DNA of 64,000 nt, from NCBI RefSeq assembly GCF_045679555.1, contig NC_092122.1, forward strand, positions 7,559,503 through 7,623,502, given 5' to 3'. The notes beneath the pieces were generated by a model that was not told the DNA's origin, did not search any database, and worked only from the letters and a program-made list of their open reading frames with translations. Source of the DNA: Salvelinus alpinus (lineage: Eukaryota; Chordata; Actinopteri; Salmoniformes; Salmonidae). Both the position numbers and the translations under genes were made by a program. Shown piece by piece: positions 1 to 12,098 of this stretch. The stretch's first letter is position 1. Each line of letters opens with the position of its first letter.

Positions 1-302
1 AGTATTTGAAATGAATTGTATTTGACCAAGTTCTATTATTCATATACAAGACCCACTGGTTGATGCTTATTCATAAAACACTCTTAGGCCTCACTTCCCC
101 CTATCTGAGATATCTACTGCAGCCCTCATCCTCCACATACAACACCCCGTTCTGCCAATCACATTCTGCTAAAGGTCCCCAAAGCATACACATCCCTGGG
201 TTGCTCGTCTTTTCAGTTTGCTGCAGCTAGCGACTGGAACGAGCTGCAACAAACACTCAAACTGGACAGTTTTATCACAATCTCTTCATTCAAAGACCCG
301 TT
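1..302 (+). mobile_element. C-terminal remnant of a LINE ORF2 (different family from the next element)
   Basis: Translation across frames gives SPYLRYLLQPSSST, AKGPQSIHIPG and a segment reading WNELQQTLKLDSFITISSFKDPF, which resembles the carboxyl end of fish non-LTR retrotransposon proteins. It contains frameshifts. The remnant runs off the left edge and is cut at about 302 by the start of the minus-strand LINE. Confidence 0.6.
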
Positions 303-3230
303 CAAATCAAATGCTATTTGTCACATGCGCCGAATACCACAGGTGTAGACCTTACAGTGAAATGCTTACTTACAAGCCCCTAACCAACAATACAGTTTAA
401 GAAAATACCACCAAAAAAAGTAAGAGATAAGAAAAATAAATAATTAAAGAGCAGCAGTAAATAACAATAGCGGGGCTATATACAGGGGGTACTGGTACAG
501 AGTCAATGTGCGGGGGCACCTGTGTCGAGGTAGTTGAGGTAATTATTTACATGCCCTACAGGTAGGGTTATTAAAGGGTTATTAAAGTGGCTATGCATAG
601 ATGATAACAGAGAGTAGCAGCAGCGTAGGGGGGGTGCAAATAGTCTGGGTAGCCATTTGATTAGCTGTTCAGGAGTCTTATGGCTTGGGGGTAGAAGCTG
701 TTTAGAAGCCTTTAGAACCTAGACTTGGCGCTCCGGTACCGCTTGCCGTGCGGTAGCAGAGAAAACAGTCTATGACTAGGGTGGCTGGAGTCTTTGACAT
801 TTTTTAGGGCCTTCCCCTGACACCCCCTAGTATAGAGGTCCTGGATGGCAGGAAGCTTGGTCCGGTTTTGTACTTGGCCGTATGCACTACCCTCTGCGGT
901 ACCTTGCGGTCGGAGGCAGCGCAGTTGCCATACCAGGCAGTGATGCAACCCATCAGGATGCTCTCGATGGTGCAGCTGTAAAACCTTTTGAGGATCTGAG
1001 GACCCATGCCAAATCATTTCAGTCTCCTGAGGGGGAATAGGTTTTGTCGTGCCCTCTTCACGACTGTCTTGGTGTGCTTGGACCATGTTAGTTTTTTGGT
1101 GATATGGACGCCAAGTAACTTGACTGCTCCACTACAGCCCTGTCGATGAGAATGGGGGCGTGCTCAGTGCTCCTTTTCCTGTAGTCCACAATCATCTCCT
1201 TTGTCTTGATCAGGATGAGGGAGAGGTTGTTGTCCTTTCACCACACGGTCAGGTCTCTGACCTCCTCCCTATAGGTTGTCTCATCATTGTCGGAGTTGTG
1301 CCTGGCCATGTAGTCATGAGTGAACAGGAAGGGACTGAGCACGCACCCCTGAGGGGCCCCCGTGTTGAGGATCAGCATAGCGTATGTGTTGTAACCTACC
1401 CTTACCACCTGGTGGTGGCCCGTCAGGAAGTTTAGGATCCAGTTGCAGGAAGTGTTTAGTCCCAGTGTCCTTACTTAGTTTTGAGCTTTGAGGGCACTAT
1501 GGTGTTGAACGCTGAGCTCTAGTCAATGAATAGCATTCTCACATAGGTGTTCCTTTTGTCCAGGTGGGAAAGGGCAGTGTGGAGTGCAATAGGGATTGCA
1601 TCATCTGTGGATCTATTGGTGTGGTATTAAAAAATTGGAGTGGGTCTAGGGTTTCTGGGATAATGGTGTTGATGTGAGCCATGTGAGCCTTTCAAAGCAT
1701 TTCATGGCTACAGACGTGAGTGCTACGGGTCTGTAGTCATTTAGGCAGGTTACCTTAGTGTTCTTGGACACAGGTACTATGGTGGTCTGCTTGAAACATG
1801 TTGGTATTACACACTCAGACAGGGTGAGGTTGAAAATGTCAGTGAAGACACTTGCCAGTTGGTCAGCGCATGCTCGGAGTACACGTCCTGGTAATCCGTC
1901 TGGCCCAGCGGCCTTGTAAATGTTGACCAGTTTAAAGGTCTTACTCACATCGGCTGCGGAGAGTGTGATCACACAGTCATCCGGAACAGCTGATGCTCTT
2001 ATGCATGTTTCAGTGTTACGTGCCTCGAAGCGAGCATAGAAGTTATTTAGCTCGTCTGGTAGGCTCGTGTCACTGGGCAGCTCTTGGCTGTGCTTCTCTT
2101 TGTAGTCTGTAATAGTTTGTAAGCCCTGCCACATCCGACGACCATCAGAGCTGGTGTAGTACGATTCGATCTTAGTTCTATATTGACGCGTTGCCTGTTT
2201 GATGGTTCGTTGGTGGGCATAGCAGGATTTCTTTTAAAATTCCGGGTTAGAGTCCCGCTCCTCGATAGTGGCAGCTCTACCCTTTAGCTCAGTGCAAATG
2301 TTGCCTGTAATCCATGGCTTTTGGTTGGTGTATGGACGTACAATCACTGTGAGGACGATGTCCTTGATGCTCTTATTGATAAACCCAGTGACTGATGTGG
2401 TGTACTCCTCAATGCCATCCGAAGAATCCTGGAACATATTCCAGTCTGTGTTAGCAAAACAGTCGTGTAGTTTAGCATCTGCTTCATCTGACCACTTTTT
2501 TTATAGACCAAGTCACTGGTGCTTCCTGCTTTAATGTTTGCTTGTAAGCACAAATCAGGATATAGTTATGGTCAGATTTGCCAAATGGAGGGCGAGGGAG
2601 AGCTTTGTATGAGTCTCTGTGTGTGGAGTAAAGGTGATCTAGAATTTTTTCCCCTCTGGTAGCACATTTTACATGCTGATAGAAATTTGGTAAAACTGAT
2701 TTAAGTTTCCCTGCATTAATGTCACCGGCCACTAGGAGTGGCACCTCTGGATGAGCGTTTTTCTGTTTGCTTATGGCGGAATACAGCTCATTGAGTGTGG
2801 TTTTAGTGCCAACCTCACTCTGCAGGGGTATGTAGACAGCTACGAAAAATACAGATAAAAACTCTCTAGGTACTGTAGATAGTGTGGTCTACAGCTTATC
2901 ATGAGATACTCTACCTCAGGCAAGCAAAACTTTGAGACTTCCTTAGATTTCGTGCATCAGCTGTTGTTTACATAAATGCATAGGCCCCGCCCCGTGTTTT
3001 ACCGGAGGCTGCTGTTCTGCTTGCCGATAGAGTGTATAACTCGCTGTATGTTCTTAATATCGTCGTTCAGCCACAACTCAGTGAAACATAAGATATTACA
3101 GTTTTTAATGTCCCGTTGGTAGGATATTCTTGCTTTCAGTTCGTCCCATTTATTTTCCAGCGATTGAACATTAGTTGTATTGTTGTCTCTACCTTCTTGC
3201 CTTAGGTCTTAGGTCCTAAGGCAAGACCTA
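303..3230 (-). mobile_element. LINE family A (L2/RSg-1-like) copy, degenerate, endonuclease plus reverse transcriptase
   Basis: The 3' tail is at 303-410 and the 5' side near 3230. Broken frames on the minus strand show an endonuclease segment (VAGDINAGKLK, then GKSDHNYI; 2484-2744) followed by the RT N-terminal region ([24 protein letters not shown]; 1646-2134), then RT and C-terminal pieces in other frames down to about 710. The order EN then RT fits an L2/CR1-type ORF2. Multiple stops and frameshifts make it inactive. The clade call is from motif resemblance only. Confidence 0.85.
3196..3225. repeat. Short perfect inverted repeat
   Basis: CTTGCCTTAGG at 3196-3206 is followed after eight bases by CCTAAGGCAAG at 3215-3225, forming an 11-bp stem at the 5' boundary of the LINE copy. 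Confidence 0.8.
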
Positions 3231-3423
3231 TTTGACCCAGGTCTGCTCTGTATCTGGGTTAGCCAACACTTACAGTACAGTGTAGCGGTATTTATTAGAG
3301 AGGGGTAAAGATAAAGATTTTGTTTGGGCGCCAGGCAGGTATTAACCAAGCCGAAAGGAAAAGAGTAGAATAGAGAGTGCCATTGCCAGACCCACACACA
3401 TCAGCAGAAGAGACTGCCTAGAG

Positions 3424-5026
3424 CACATATGTCAGAGTCAAGGCCCGCGGGCCACATCCGGCCCGCGAGAAGGTTTTTTACGGCCCCTGGGATGATCTTG
3501 ATTTATTATTAGAACCGGCCCGCAGACCGCAGCAAGCCGGCAGCCCGCAGATCTTTTACACGCACCAATACTACATTTCCCACAATGCAACGGTGACGCA
3601 CCGAGCAGTAGGCTGCTTCATTTCAATATTTATTGGCACAGCAGTCGTCAGCATCACAGTAAAATTAACTTTCAGATACCCATCAAAAATGGCAAAACGG
3701 AAGGTGGACACTGAGAACCGGGGGTTTCAAACAAGGTGGGAGTCGGAGTATATGTTCACGGAGGTAGCTGGAAAACCTGTGTGTCTTCTGTGTGGAGAAA
3801 GTGTGGCGGTACTGAAAGAGTATAATCTGAGACGACATTATGAAACGAAACACGCGGACAAAAACAAGAATATGGACAAAACTGACTCTGTGGGAGACGC
3901 AGATGCGGAAAGAAAATTTGAGCCACTTTCCCAGCTGCCAGACCATGAAAGAGAAGCTCTCTACCAGTGCGTTCCCGAGCGCACAGTTGGCTGATAAAAT
4001 AGGTATGCTTGCCGCTGACTTTCGACGCCGATTTGCTGACTTTGAAGCACAAAAAAGCAGGTTGGAACTGCTCGGTAACCCATTTGCTGTTGACGTGGAA
4101 AGCTCACCACCAAACCTCCAAATGGAGTTGATTGAACTCCAATGCAATGATGCACTGAGGGCAAAATATGCGGCAGTGGGTGCTGCGGAGTTCGCCCGTT
4201 TCCTCCCCGACACAATGCCCCAGCTGCGCATCCAGGCTGCTCAAACGTTGTCTATGTTTGGCAGCACATACCTGTGTGAACAACTGTTTTCTTTGATGAA
4301 CCTGAACAAAACATCACACAGAAGTCGACTTACTGCTGAACACCTCCACTCAATTCTGAGGATTTCCTCAGCTCAGAGCCTTACCCCGAACATTGATGAA
4401 CTTGTGGAAAAGATGGGACACCACCAAGTATCACCCTCAACCTCAAACAAGTGAACATTACTGTGCAATCACATATTTAGAGTTTTTACTCAGTTCAAGT
4501 TTAAAAGTTAAAGTTTAATATTTGTTTTCACTGCATGTTACTTCTCCTTAAACAAAGTGTTGTTTTTGATTAATAGATTTTTGCACTTTATTTTATTGTA
4601 TTTCAATCCAATTATATTTTAAAAATATTTCAGTTGAGTGGATGATAGAAAATTGCTATTATTGTTTTTTTCTTTGAAGTAAATTTAGCCCACTTTTGCT
4701 AAAATAGAAAATATAGGCTACTGATGGTGCCTTGAATACCGGTTTCTTTCATTTAATGTTCATGTTATGGGGATTTTTATATAAAGGAAATTTGTCTTTT
4801 GTGTCTGTTGAAAATTAAAGATTACTGACAGAGCCATAAGAAAATATTGCTTTATTTATCTGATCATATTGGAATATATTTGTTAGGTTTTCAGTAGGTT
4901 CAATTAGGTTCACTAGACTATATGCGTCATTTAAAAAATTTTCAATGAACATTCGAACAGTCCGGCCCTCGGCTTGTAGCTAAATTTTTTATTTGGCCCT
5001 CCGTCCATTTGACTTTGACACCCCTG
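3424..5026 (+). mobile_element. hAT-superfamily (Charlie-like) transposon with internal deletion
   Basis: Both sides carry the perfect 8-bp duplication GCCTAGAG (3416-3423 and 5027-5034), the hallmark length for hAT. The right end, read inward, is CAGGGGTGTCAAAGTCAA; the left end, CACATATGTCAGAGTCAA, is a diverged match. Inside, a BED-type zinc finger (MAKRKVDTENRGFQTRWESE, CLLCGES, LRRHYETKH) is followed after a frame break by the hAT C-terminal dimerisation region. The central catalytic part is missing, so this is a deletion derivative. Confidence 0.93.
3690..4454 (+). pseudogene. Deleted hAT transposase (GTF2IRD2/ZBED-like)
   Basis: The first frame starts at ATG 3690 with a BED finger (Cys-x2-Cys in CLLCGE, His-x4-His in HYETKH) and runs to 3994. 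The second frame, overlapping from about 3955, encodes LADKIGMLAADFRRRFADFE and then MFGSTYLCEQLFSLMNLNK, the conserved hAT C-terminal block, ending at 4454. The middle of a normal 600-residue transposase, with the catalytic acidic residues, is absent. The junction near 3950-3990 causes a frame change. The family resembles the Charlie-type transposase domesticated in mammalian GTF2IRD2 (family knowledge). Confidence 0.85.
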
Positions 5027-5168
5027 GCCTAGAGTGTAGCCTGTTTACCAGATAGCCAGTGGAGAGAAAAGAGAATACACACCCTATAAAACCCACATCA
5101 CAGCACAGGGGTAAATCAGTCAAATTAGGATTACAGCTTCTGAGTGATGTCATTGTCACTGTCAGAGT

Positions 5169-5690
5169 GGTGATTTACAGAAGATCAGTGTCAGGACCCG
5201 GTGTGAGAAACAGTCACTAAATAAATCGGCAGAACCCAGAAGATGAGGCAGACACAGCAGTACAAGAGACGGTGGTTTAATCCAAGAAAAGATCTTCCGG
5301 CAAAAATATAAATCCACAACGTCCAAAGAAAAGCCAAGAGACAAAAATAGATATCTTCCAAAATACAAAGAAAATCCACAAAGTGGTAAGAACAGCAAGG
5401 GAAAAAACAAACCTCAAAAGACTAATCCAAAATAAACAAGAACAAAACCAGCGAACCTCTGGAAAATCCAACAAGAGAAAAAGTTTAACAGCATGGCTGG
5501 GGCTGGGTGCTAACTTACAAACACTGAGCAAAGAACTGAGGAACACACAGGGTTTAAATACTAACAAGGGAACGACACACAGGTGCAAACAATAATAGAG
5601 CAAGGAAAAAACAAAAGGTACAAAAAAGGTGCAATGGGGACATCTAGTGACCAAAACCTGAACAGTCCTGGCCAAAACCTGACAATCAGT
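5169..5690. repeat. MITE-like repeat with GTCAGG/CCTGAC ends
   Basis: The stretch opens GTGTCAGGACCC and closes AAACCTGACA; ATCAGTG occurs just outside on both sides, a possible target duplication. The inside is A-rich and non-coding. A similarly organised stretch occurs at 61390-61690. Family name unknown. Confidence 0.4.
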
Positions 5691-5937
5691 GAGAACAATT
5701 GGGCCTAATTGGCTAATTTCAGTCTGACCTTTTCATGCAATTAAGCTTCGGGTGGTTTGCGGTTGCGGAACAGACCTGGGTCAAACATGTATCAAATACT
5801 TGAGGTGCCTTCCAGACAGTCCTGCATGACCACACAAGTCCACTGAACATCATTTTTATCCCTGACAGACAGAGAGGCAGTACAACCTGAAGAGCATGTA
5901 CATGCCCAGCCTTTTTACATGTCCAATGTATCTATGA

Positions 5938-6299
5938 CATAAACTCAGCAAAAAAATAAACGTCCCTTTTTCAGAACCCTGTCTTTCATAGATAATTCGT
6001 AAAAATCCAAATAACTTCACAGATCTTTATTATAAAGGGTTTAAACACTGTTTCCTATACTTGTTCAATGAACCATAAACAGTTAATGAACATGCACCTG
6101 TGGAACGGTCATTAAGACACTAACAGCTTACAGACGATAGGCAATTAAGGTCACAGTTATGAATACTTAGGACACTAAAGAGGCCTTTCTACTGACTCTG
6201 AAAAACCCCAAAAGAAAGATGCCCAGGGTCCTTGCTCATCTGCGTGAATGTGCCTTAGGCATGCTGCAAGGAGGCATGAGGACTACAGATGTGGCACCA
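5938..6299 (+). mobile_element. Truncated Tc1-like transposon, left end
   Basis: The start CATAAACTCAGCAAAAAAAT resembles a salmonid Tc1 terminal repeat, and the following 360 bp include the usual AT-rich leader. No transposase is left and no matching right end is seen. Confidence 0.6.
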
Positions 6300-7084
6300 C
6301 TCGGGAGCCCAAATTATGAGAGTGATGAGCAGGAGCAGTGAGTTTTATGGATTACAGGTGTGGAGTAATTGGTTAAATGGTTTTAGGTCGGTATGTGTGT
6401 GCGTGCATGCTTGTGCTTGCATGCTCAGGGAGATCGTTCAAGATTGACGTTGAAATTGAACGGCTATCCATGTCCTGACGTTGGGAAATTCCTTCAAAAC
6501 CACCCAACTAGGCGCAACAGTGAGTGCTCTTACCATCAAGTAGGCTTGGGTTTTGCTTGGGCATTGTGGACAGGCATGGTTGATGGGCATAATCTCATAA
6601 GTCTTGATCAGAAGATTGTGTTTGATCCCAGTTGAGGACACTGGATTTTTATTTTAACCTTAACCATTTGGAATGAGTGCCTAAATATTAGATGTTTGGA
6701 GAAATGGAACAGTACAGCGCAGCAGGAGGAACAAAACACGTAGAAATGTGACGTTAGGAGCAACTTAGAATTTTACGGTTGGAGAACCTGGATGAACGTT
6801 TAATTCTGCAGCGAAACAGAATTTTGTTTGCAAGTGTGTATGTGGTCATACATGTACAGTGAGGGAAAAAAGTATTTGATCCCCTGCTGATTTTGTACGT
6901 TTGCCCACTGACAAAGAAATGATCAGTCTATAATTTTAATGGTAGGTTTATTTGAACAGTGAGAGACAGAATAACAACAAAAAAATCCAGAAAAACGCAT
7001 GTCAAAAACGTTATAAATTGATTTGCATTTTAATGAGGGAAATAAGTATTTGACCCCCTCTCAATCAGAAAGATTTCTGGCTCC

Positions 7085-7182
7085 CAGGTGTCTTTCATAC
7101 AGGTAACAAGCTGAGATTAGGAGCACACTCTTAAAGGGAGTGCTCCTAATCTCAGTTTCTTACCTGTATAAAAGACACCTGT
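7085..7182. repeat. Internal palindrome in the Tc1 leader
   Basis: CCAGGTGTCTTTCATACAGG on the left mirrors CCTGTATAAAAGACACCTG on the right; the inner arms GCTGAGATTAGGAGCACTC and GAGTGCTCCTAATCTCAG also pair. The hairpin of about 98 bp lies between the terminal repeat and the transposase start. Confidence 0.9.
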
Positions 7183-7223
7183 CCACAGAAGCAATCAATC
7201 AATCAGATTCCAAACTCTCCACC

Positions 7224-8245
7224 ATGGCCAAGACCAAAGAGCTCTCCAAGGATGTCAGGGACAAGATTGTAGATCTACACAAGGCTGGAATGGGCTACAA
7301 GACCATTGCCAAGCAGCTTGGTGAGAAGGTGACAACAGTTGGTGCGATTATTCGCAAATGGAAGAAACACAAAAGAACTGTCAAACTCCCTTGGCCTAGG
7401 GCTCCATGCAAGATCTCACCTCGTGGAGTTGCAATGATCATGAGAATGGTGAGGAATCAGCCCAGAACTACACAGGAGGATCTTGTCAATGATCTCAAGG
7501 CAGCTGGGACCATAGTCACCAAGAAAACAATTGGTAACACACTACGCCGTGAAGGACTGAAATCCTGCAGCGCCCGCAAGGTCCCCCTGCTCAAGAAAGC
7601 ACATATACATGCCCGTCTGAAGTTTGCCAATGAACATCTGAATGACTCAGAGGACAACTGGGTGAACGTGTTGTGGTCAGATGAGACCAAAATGGAGTTC
7701 TTTGGCATCAACTCAACTTGCCGTGTTTGGAGGAGGAGGAATGCTGCCTATGACCCCAAGAAACCATCCCCACCGTCAAACATGGCGGTGGAAACATTAT
7801 GCTTTGGGGGTGTTTTTCTGCTAAGGGGACAGGACAACTTCACCGCATCAAAGGGACGATGAACGGGGCCATGTACCGTCAAATCTTGGGTGAAAAACTC
7901 CTTCCCTCAGCCAGGGTATTGAAAATGGGTCGTGGATGGGTATTCCAGCATGACAATGACCCAAAACACACGGCCAAGGCAACAAAGGAGTGGCTCAAGA
8001 AAAAGCACATTAAGGTCCTGGAGTGGCCTAGCCAGTCTCCAGACCTTAATCCCATAGAAAATCTGTGGAGGGAGCTGAAGGTTCGAGTTGCCAAACGTCA
8101 GTCTCGAAACCTTAATGACTTGAAGAAGATCTGCAAAGAGGAGTGGGACAAAATCTCTCCTGAGATGTGTGCAAACCTGGTGGCCAACTACAAGAAACAT
8201 CTGACCTCTGTGATTGCCAACAAGGGTTTTGCCACCAAGTACTAA
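7224..8245 (+). pseudogene. Tc1-like transposase with one frameshift
   Basis: The start [20 protein letters not shown] is followed by a paired helix-turn-helix DNA-binding region, then WSDETK (first catalytic Asp), then after a single-base frame change near 7755-7785 the frame [21 protein letters not shown] (second Asp) and [11 protein letters not shown] (Glu), ending [10 protein letters not shown]. All three residues of the DDE triad are present and the total of about 340 codons is the normal length. The break falls in the KKPSPPSN segment, where the family has [10 protein letters not shown]. Confidence 0.95.
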
Positions 8246-8505
8246 GTCATGTTTTGCAGAGGGGTCAAATACTTATTTCCCTCATTAAAATGCAAATCAA
8301 TTTATAAAATTTTTGACATGCGTTTTTCTGGATTTTTTTGTTGATATTCTGTCTCTCACTGTTCAAATAAACCTACCATTAAAATTACAGACTGATAATT
8401 TCTTTGTCAGTGGGCAAACGTACAAAATCAGCAGGGGATCAAATACTTTTTTCCCTCACTGTACATCATCATATGCGCTTTCCTCCGTACATGAGTGTGT
8501 GTGCA

Positions 8506-9898
8506 CAGTGCGTTCGGAAAGTATTCAGACAACTTTACTTTTTGTTAATAAGTTACAGCCTCATTCTTTAATTGATTAACAAAAAAAAATCCACAATCTA
8601 CACACAATACTGCATAATGACAAATCAAAAACAGGTTTTTGTACACTGTTGCAAATTTTTTACAAATAAAAAAATGGAAATATCACATTTACATAAGTAT
8701 TTAGCCACTTTAATCAGTACTTTGTTGAAGCTCCTTTAGCAGCAATTACAGCACCGAGTCTTCTTGAGTATGACGCTACAAGCTTGGCACACCTGTATTT
8801 GGGGAGTTTCTCCCATTCTTCTCTGCAGATCCTCTCAAGCTCTGTCAAGTTGGATGGGGAGCGTTGCTGCACACCTATTTTCAGATCTCTCCAGAGATGT
8901 TCGATCGGGTTCAAATCCGGGCTCTGGCTGGGCCACTCAAGGACAATCAGAGACTTGTCACAAAGCCACTCCTGCATTGTCTTGGCTGTGTGCTTAAGGT
9001 CGTTGTCCTGTTGGAAGGTGAACCTTCGCCCCAGTCCAAGGTCATGAGCGCTCTGGAGCAGGGTTTCATCAAGGATATCTCTTTACATTGCTCCGTTCAT
9101 CGTTGTCTCAATCCTGACTAGTCTCCCAGTCCCTGCCGCTGAAAAATATCCCCACAACATGATGCTGCCACCACCATGCTTTACCGTAGGGATGTTGCCT
9201 GGTTTCCTCCAGACGTGACGCTTGGCATTCAGGCCAAAGAGTTCAATCATGGTTTCATCAGACCAGAGAATCATGTTTCTCATGGTCTGAGAGTCTTAAG
9301 GTGCCTTTTGGGAAACTCCAAATGGGTTGTCATGTGCCTTTTACTGAGGAGTGTGCCTTTTACTGAGGATTCTTTCTGGCCACTCTACCATAAAGGCCTG
9401 ATTGGTGGAGTGCTGCAGAGATGGTTGTCCTTCTGGAAGTTTCTCCACAGAGGAACTCTAGAGCTCTGTCAGAGTGATCATCGGGTTCTTGGTCACCGCC
9501 CTGACCAAGGTCCTTCTCCCCTGATTGCTCAGTTTGGCTGGGCGGCCAGCTCTAGGAAGAGTATTGGTGGTTCCAAACTTCTTCCATTTAAGAATGATGG
9601 AGGCCACTGTGTTCTTGGGGACCTTCAATGCTGCAGAAATGTTTGGTACCCTTCCCCAGATCTGTGCATCGACACAATCCTGTCTCGGAGCTCTACGGAC
9701 AATTCCTTCGACCTCATGGCTTGGTTTTTGTTCTGACATGCACTGTCAACTGTGGGACCTTATAAAGACAGGTGTGTGCCTTTCCAAATCATGTCCAATC
9801 AATTGAATTTACCACAGGTGGACTCCAATGAAGTTGTGGAAACATTTCAGGGATGATCAATGGAAACAGGACGCACCTGAGCTCAATTTCAAGTCTCG
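8506..9898 (-). mobile_element. Degenerate Tc1-like transposon (second family), minus strand
   Basis: The end CAGTGCGTTCGGAAAGTATT at 8506 is a Tc1 terminus. Three minus-strand frames cover the transposase: 9739-9458 (MSEQKPSHEVEGIV, GRPAKLSNQGRRTL), 9283-9083 ([15 protein letters not shown]) and 8977-8714 ([15 protein letters not shown], ending GASTKY). Frameshifts separate them. The distal terminal repeat is missing at about 9898. Confidence 0.9.
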
Positions 9899-9919
9899 GC
9901 CTTGTTAATACCAGGCATA

Positions 9920-10857
9920 CAGTGGGCTCCAAAATGACTGGCACCCCTGACTGGCAATGCACAAACAATACTTAAAAAAATATAAACAATATAATTATAG
10001 AGAGAAACTCAAAATACCAACTTGTGAGAAATACTGTACTTTATTAATGTTTCAATGGAACCCACCAAAATAATTTATTTAAAAATCAATTGCCTCCAAA
10101 TCAAGGTTTCACAATTAGTGGCACCCTTAAATATTATTGTAAATAACATCTACCAACATTAAACTAGGAATTAAATTCTACTTATTTAAGTTTATCTAAG
10201 GAACTATATTGAGCCATTACATCACTTCCTGTTTCACTAGGGTGTAGAAGTGAGGTAACATGCATGCAATATCCCTTTATCATCCAACACCATGAAGAAA
10301 AGAAAAGAACTGGCAGTTCAAAAGAGACAGATGGTCGTAGACTTTCATAAATCTGGTAATGGCTTCAAGAAGATCCACAAACGATTGAACGACTGAGCAC
10401 TGTCAGGACAATTTTTTTTTAAATCAAATGATATGGAACAGATGAAAACCTCACGGATAGAGGACGCAAATGCATTTTGCCCCCCAGGATAGGGAGGAGG
10501 ATGGTGAGAGAAGCAACAAAATCCCCAAGAATCACTGTGAAAGAATTGCAGGCCTTGGTGGCGTCTTGGGGTCACCAGGTTTCAAAAAGCTCCATCAGAT
10601 CCCACAACCACAGGCTCTTTGGAAGGGTTGCCAGAAGAAAGCCATTTCTTCTGGAAGAAAGTGCTCTGGTCAGCAGATACCAAAATTGAAAGTTTTGGTC
10701 AGGTACAGCATCGACATGTTTTGCATCGAAACAGCGATGCATACAAGGAGAGGCACCTCATACCCACTGTGAAATATGGTGGTGGGTCAGTGATGTTTGG
10801 GTCTGTTTTAATTCCAGAGGTCCAGGGGAACTGGTTAAGACTGTATGTGATCTTGTG
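9920..10857 (+). mobile_element. Truncated Tc1-like transposon (third family)
   Basis: It starts CAGTGGGCTCCAAAATGACT after a TA. A leader leads to broken transposase pieces: MKKRKELAVQKRQMVVDFHK at 10291, PRIGRRMVREATKSPRITVK at about 10480, and SADTKIESFGQVQH, then IPTVKYGGGSVMF. The homology stops near 10857, so the C-terminal third and right end are gone. Confidence 0.85.
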
Positions 10858-10939
10858 ACTGATGCTCCCCTCTCTCGGTCTCTCTACATCTCTCGCCGTC
10901 TCCAGGCCCATTCCCATGGTCATTAACAGTATTTCTGTT

Positions 10940-11190
10940 AGATCTCAAGTGGGGAACAGATTAGAGCAGAGGATGAAGGGAGGAACACAAGTTATCTGAG
11001 AGCTTGTGAGAGTGGGGGAAGAGATAAAGGGAATGAGAGCAGAGGGCTTGAGAGTGAGAGGGAAAGGGGGGAGGGAGGGTGAGAAAGACAGAGAGAATAC
11101 GAGAGGGCAGGGATAGTAGACCAGAGAGAGAGAGAGAAGAGAGGTAGAGCGAGAGTGGTAGACAGAGAGTCATATGATGTCTCACTGCAG
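10940..11190. repeat. GA-rich tract
   Basis: Purine-rich plus strand with runs of GAGAGA, no gene. It follows the truncated transposon and merges into unique-looking sequence. Confidence 0.7.
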
Positions 11191-11264
11191 ACTAAATTTG
11201 ATTGTCAGACACAGCTTTCATTATTCCTCGTTCTTCAAGAATAATTAAATTAACCCTAGAAGCT

Positions 11265-11350
11265 AATCTTAGGTCAGTTTTGCCAGTTTTGCCACCCCCC
11301 TAATGGTTAGGGTTAGGATTTGGGGATTGTAAACAGATCCTAGATCTGTG
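11265..11350. repeat. Dispersed salmonid-type repeat fragment
   Basis: Contains GGTTAGGGTTAGGATTTGGG and CAGATCCTAGATCTGTG. A related stretch in inverse orientation occurs at 63180-63245. Family not known. Confidence 0.4.
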
Positions 11351-12098
11351 CCAGCTGCCAAAGTGCTTTAACTATCCTCAGAGAAGTCCTCCAGTGAGTG
11401 TCAGGAAGAGCAGCAAAGCCAGTAACATGTCTAGGTAACTTTTGGTACCTTTTAGTTACCAAAGTCATTACAGAGCAATTACAGTACAAGTCAAAAGTTT
11501 GGACACACCTACTCATTCCAGGGTTTTTCTTTATTGTTTACTATTTTCTACATTGTAGAATAATAGTGAAGACATCAAACTATGAAATAACACATTTGGA
11601 ATCATGTAGTAACAAAAAAAGTGTTAAACAAATCAAAATATATAAGTAGCCACCCTTTGTCTTGATGAGAGCTTTGCACACTCATGGCATTCTCTCAACC
11701 AGCTTCATGAGGTAGTCACCTTGAATGCATTCTAATTAACAGGTGTGCCTTGTTAAAAGTTAATTTGTGGAATTTCTTTCCTTCTTAATGCGTTTGAGCC
11801 AATCAGTTGTGTTGTGACAAGGTAGGATTGATACACAGAAGATAGCCCTGTTTGGTAAAAGACCAAGTCCATATTATGGCAAGGATAGCTCAAAAAAGCG
11901 AAGAGAAACGACAGTCCATCATTACTTTAAGACATGAAGGTCAGTCAATCCGGAACATGTCAAGAACTTTAAAAGTTTCTTCAAGTGCAGTCGCAAAAAT
12001 CATCAAGCACTATGATGAAACTGGCTCTCATGAGGACCGCCACAGGAAAGGAAGACCCAGAGTTACTAGCCTCAGAAATTGCAGCCCAAATAAATGCC

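Larger units (their letters stand above)
6857..8461 (+). mobile_element. Nearly complete Tc1-like transposon with about 200-bp terminal repeats
   Basis: The element runs from CAGTGAGGGAAAAAAGTATT to its inverted copy, flanked by TA at 6855-6856 and 8462-8463. The two ends match with few differences for about 200 bp (6857-7058 and the reverse of 8261-8461). Between the left repeat and the gene is a further imperfect palindrome at 7085-7182. The ends are far more alike than those of the neighbouring copies, suggesting a relatively young insertion. Confidence 0.96.
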
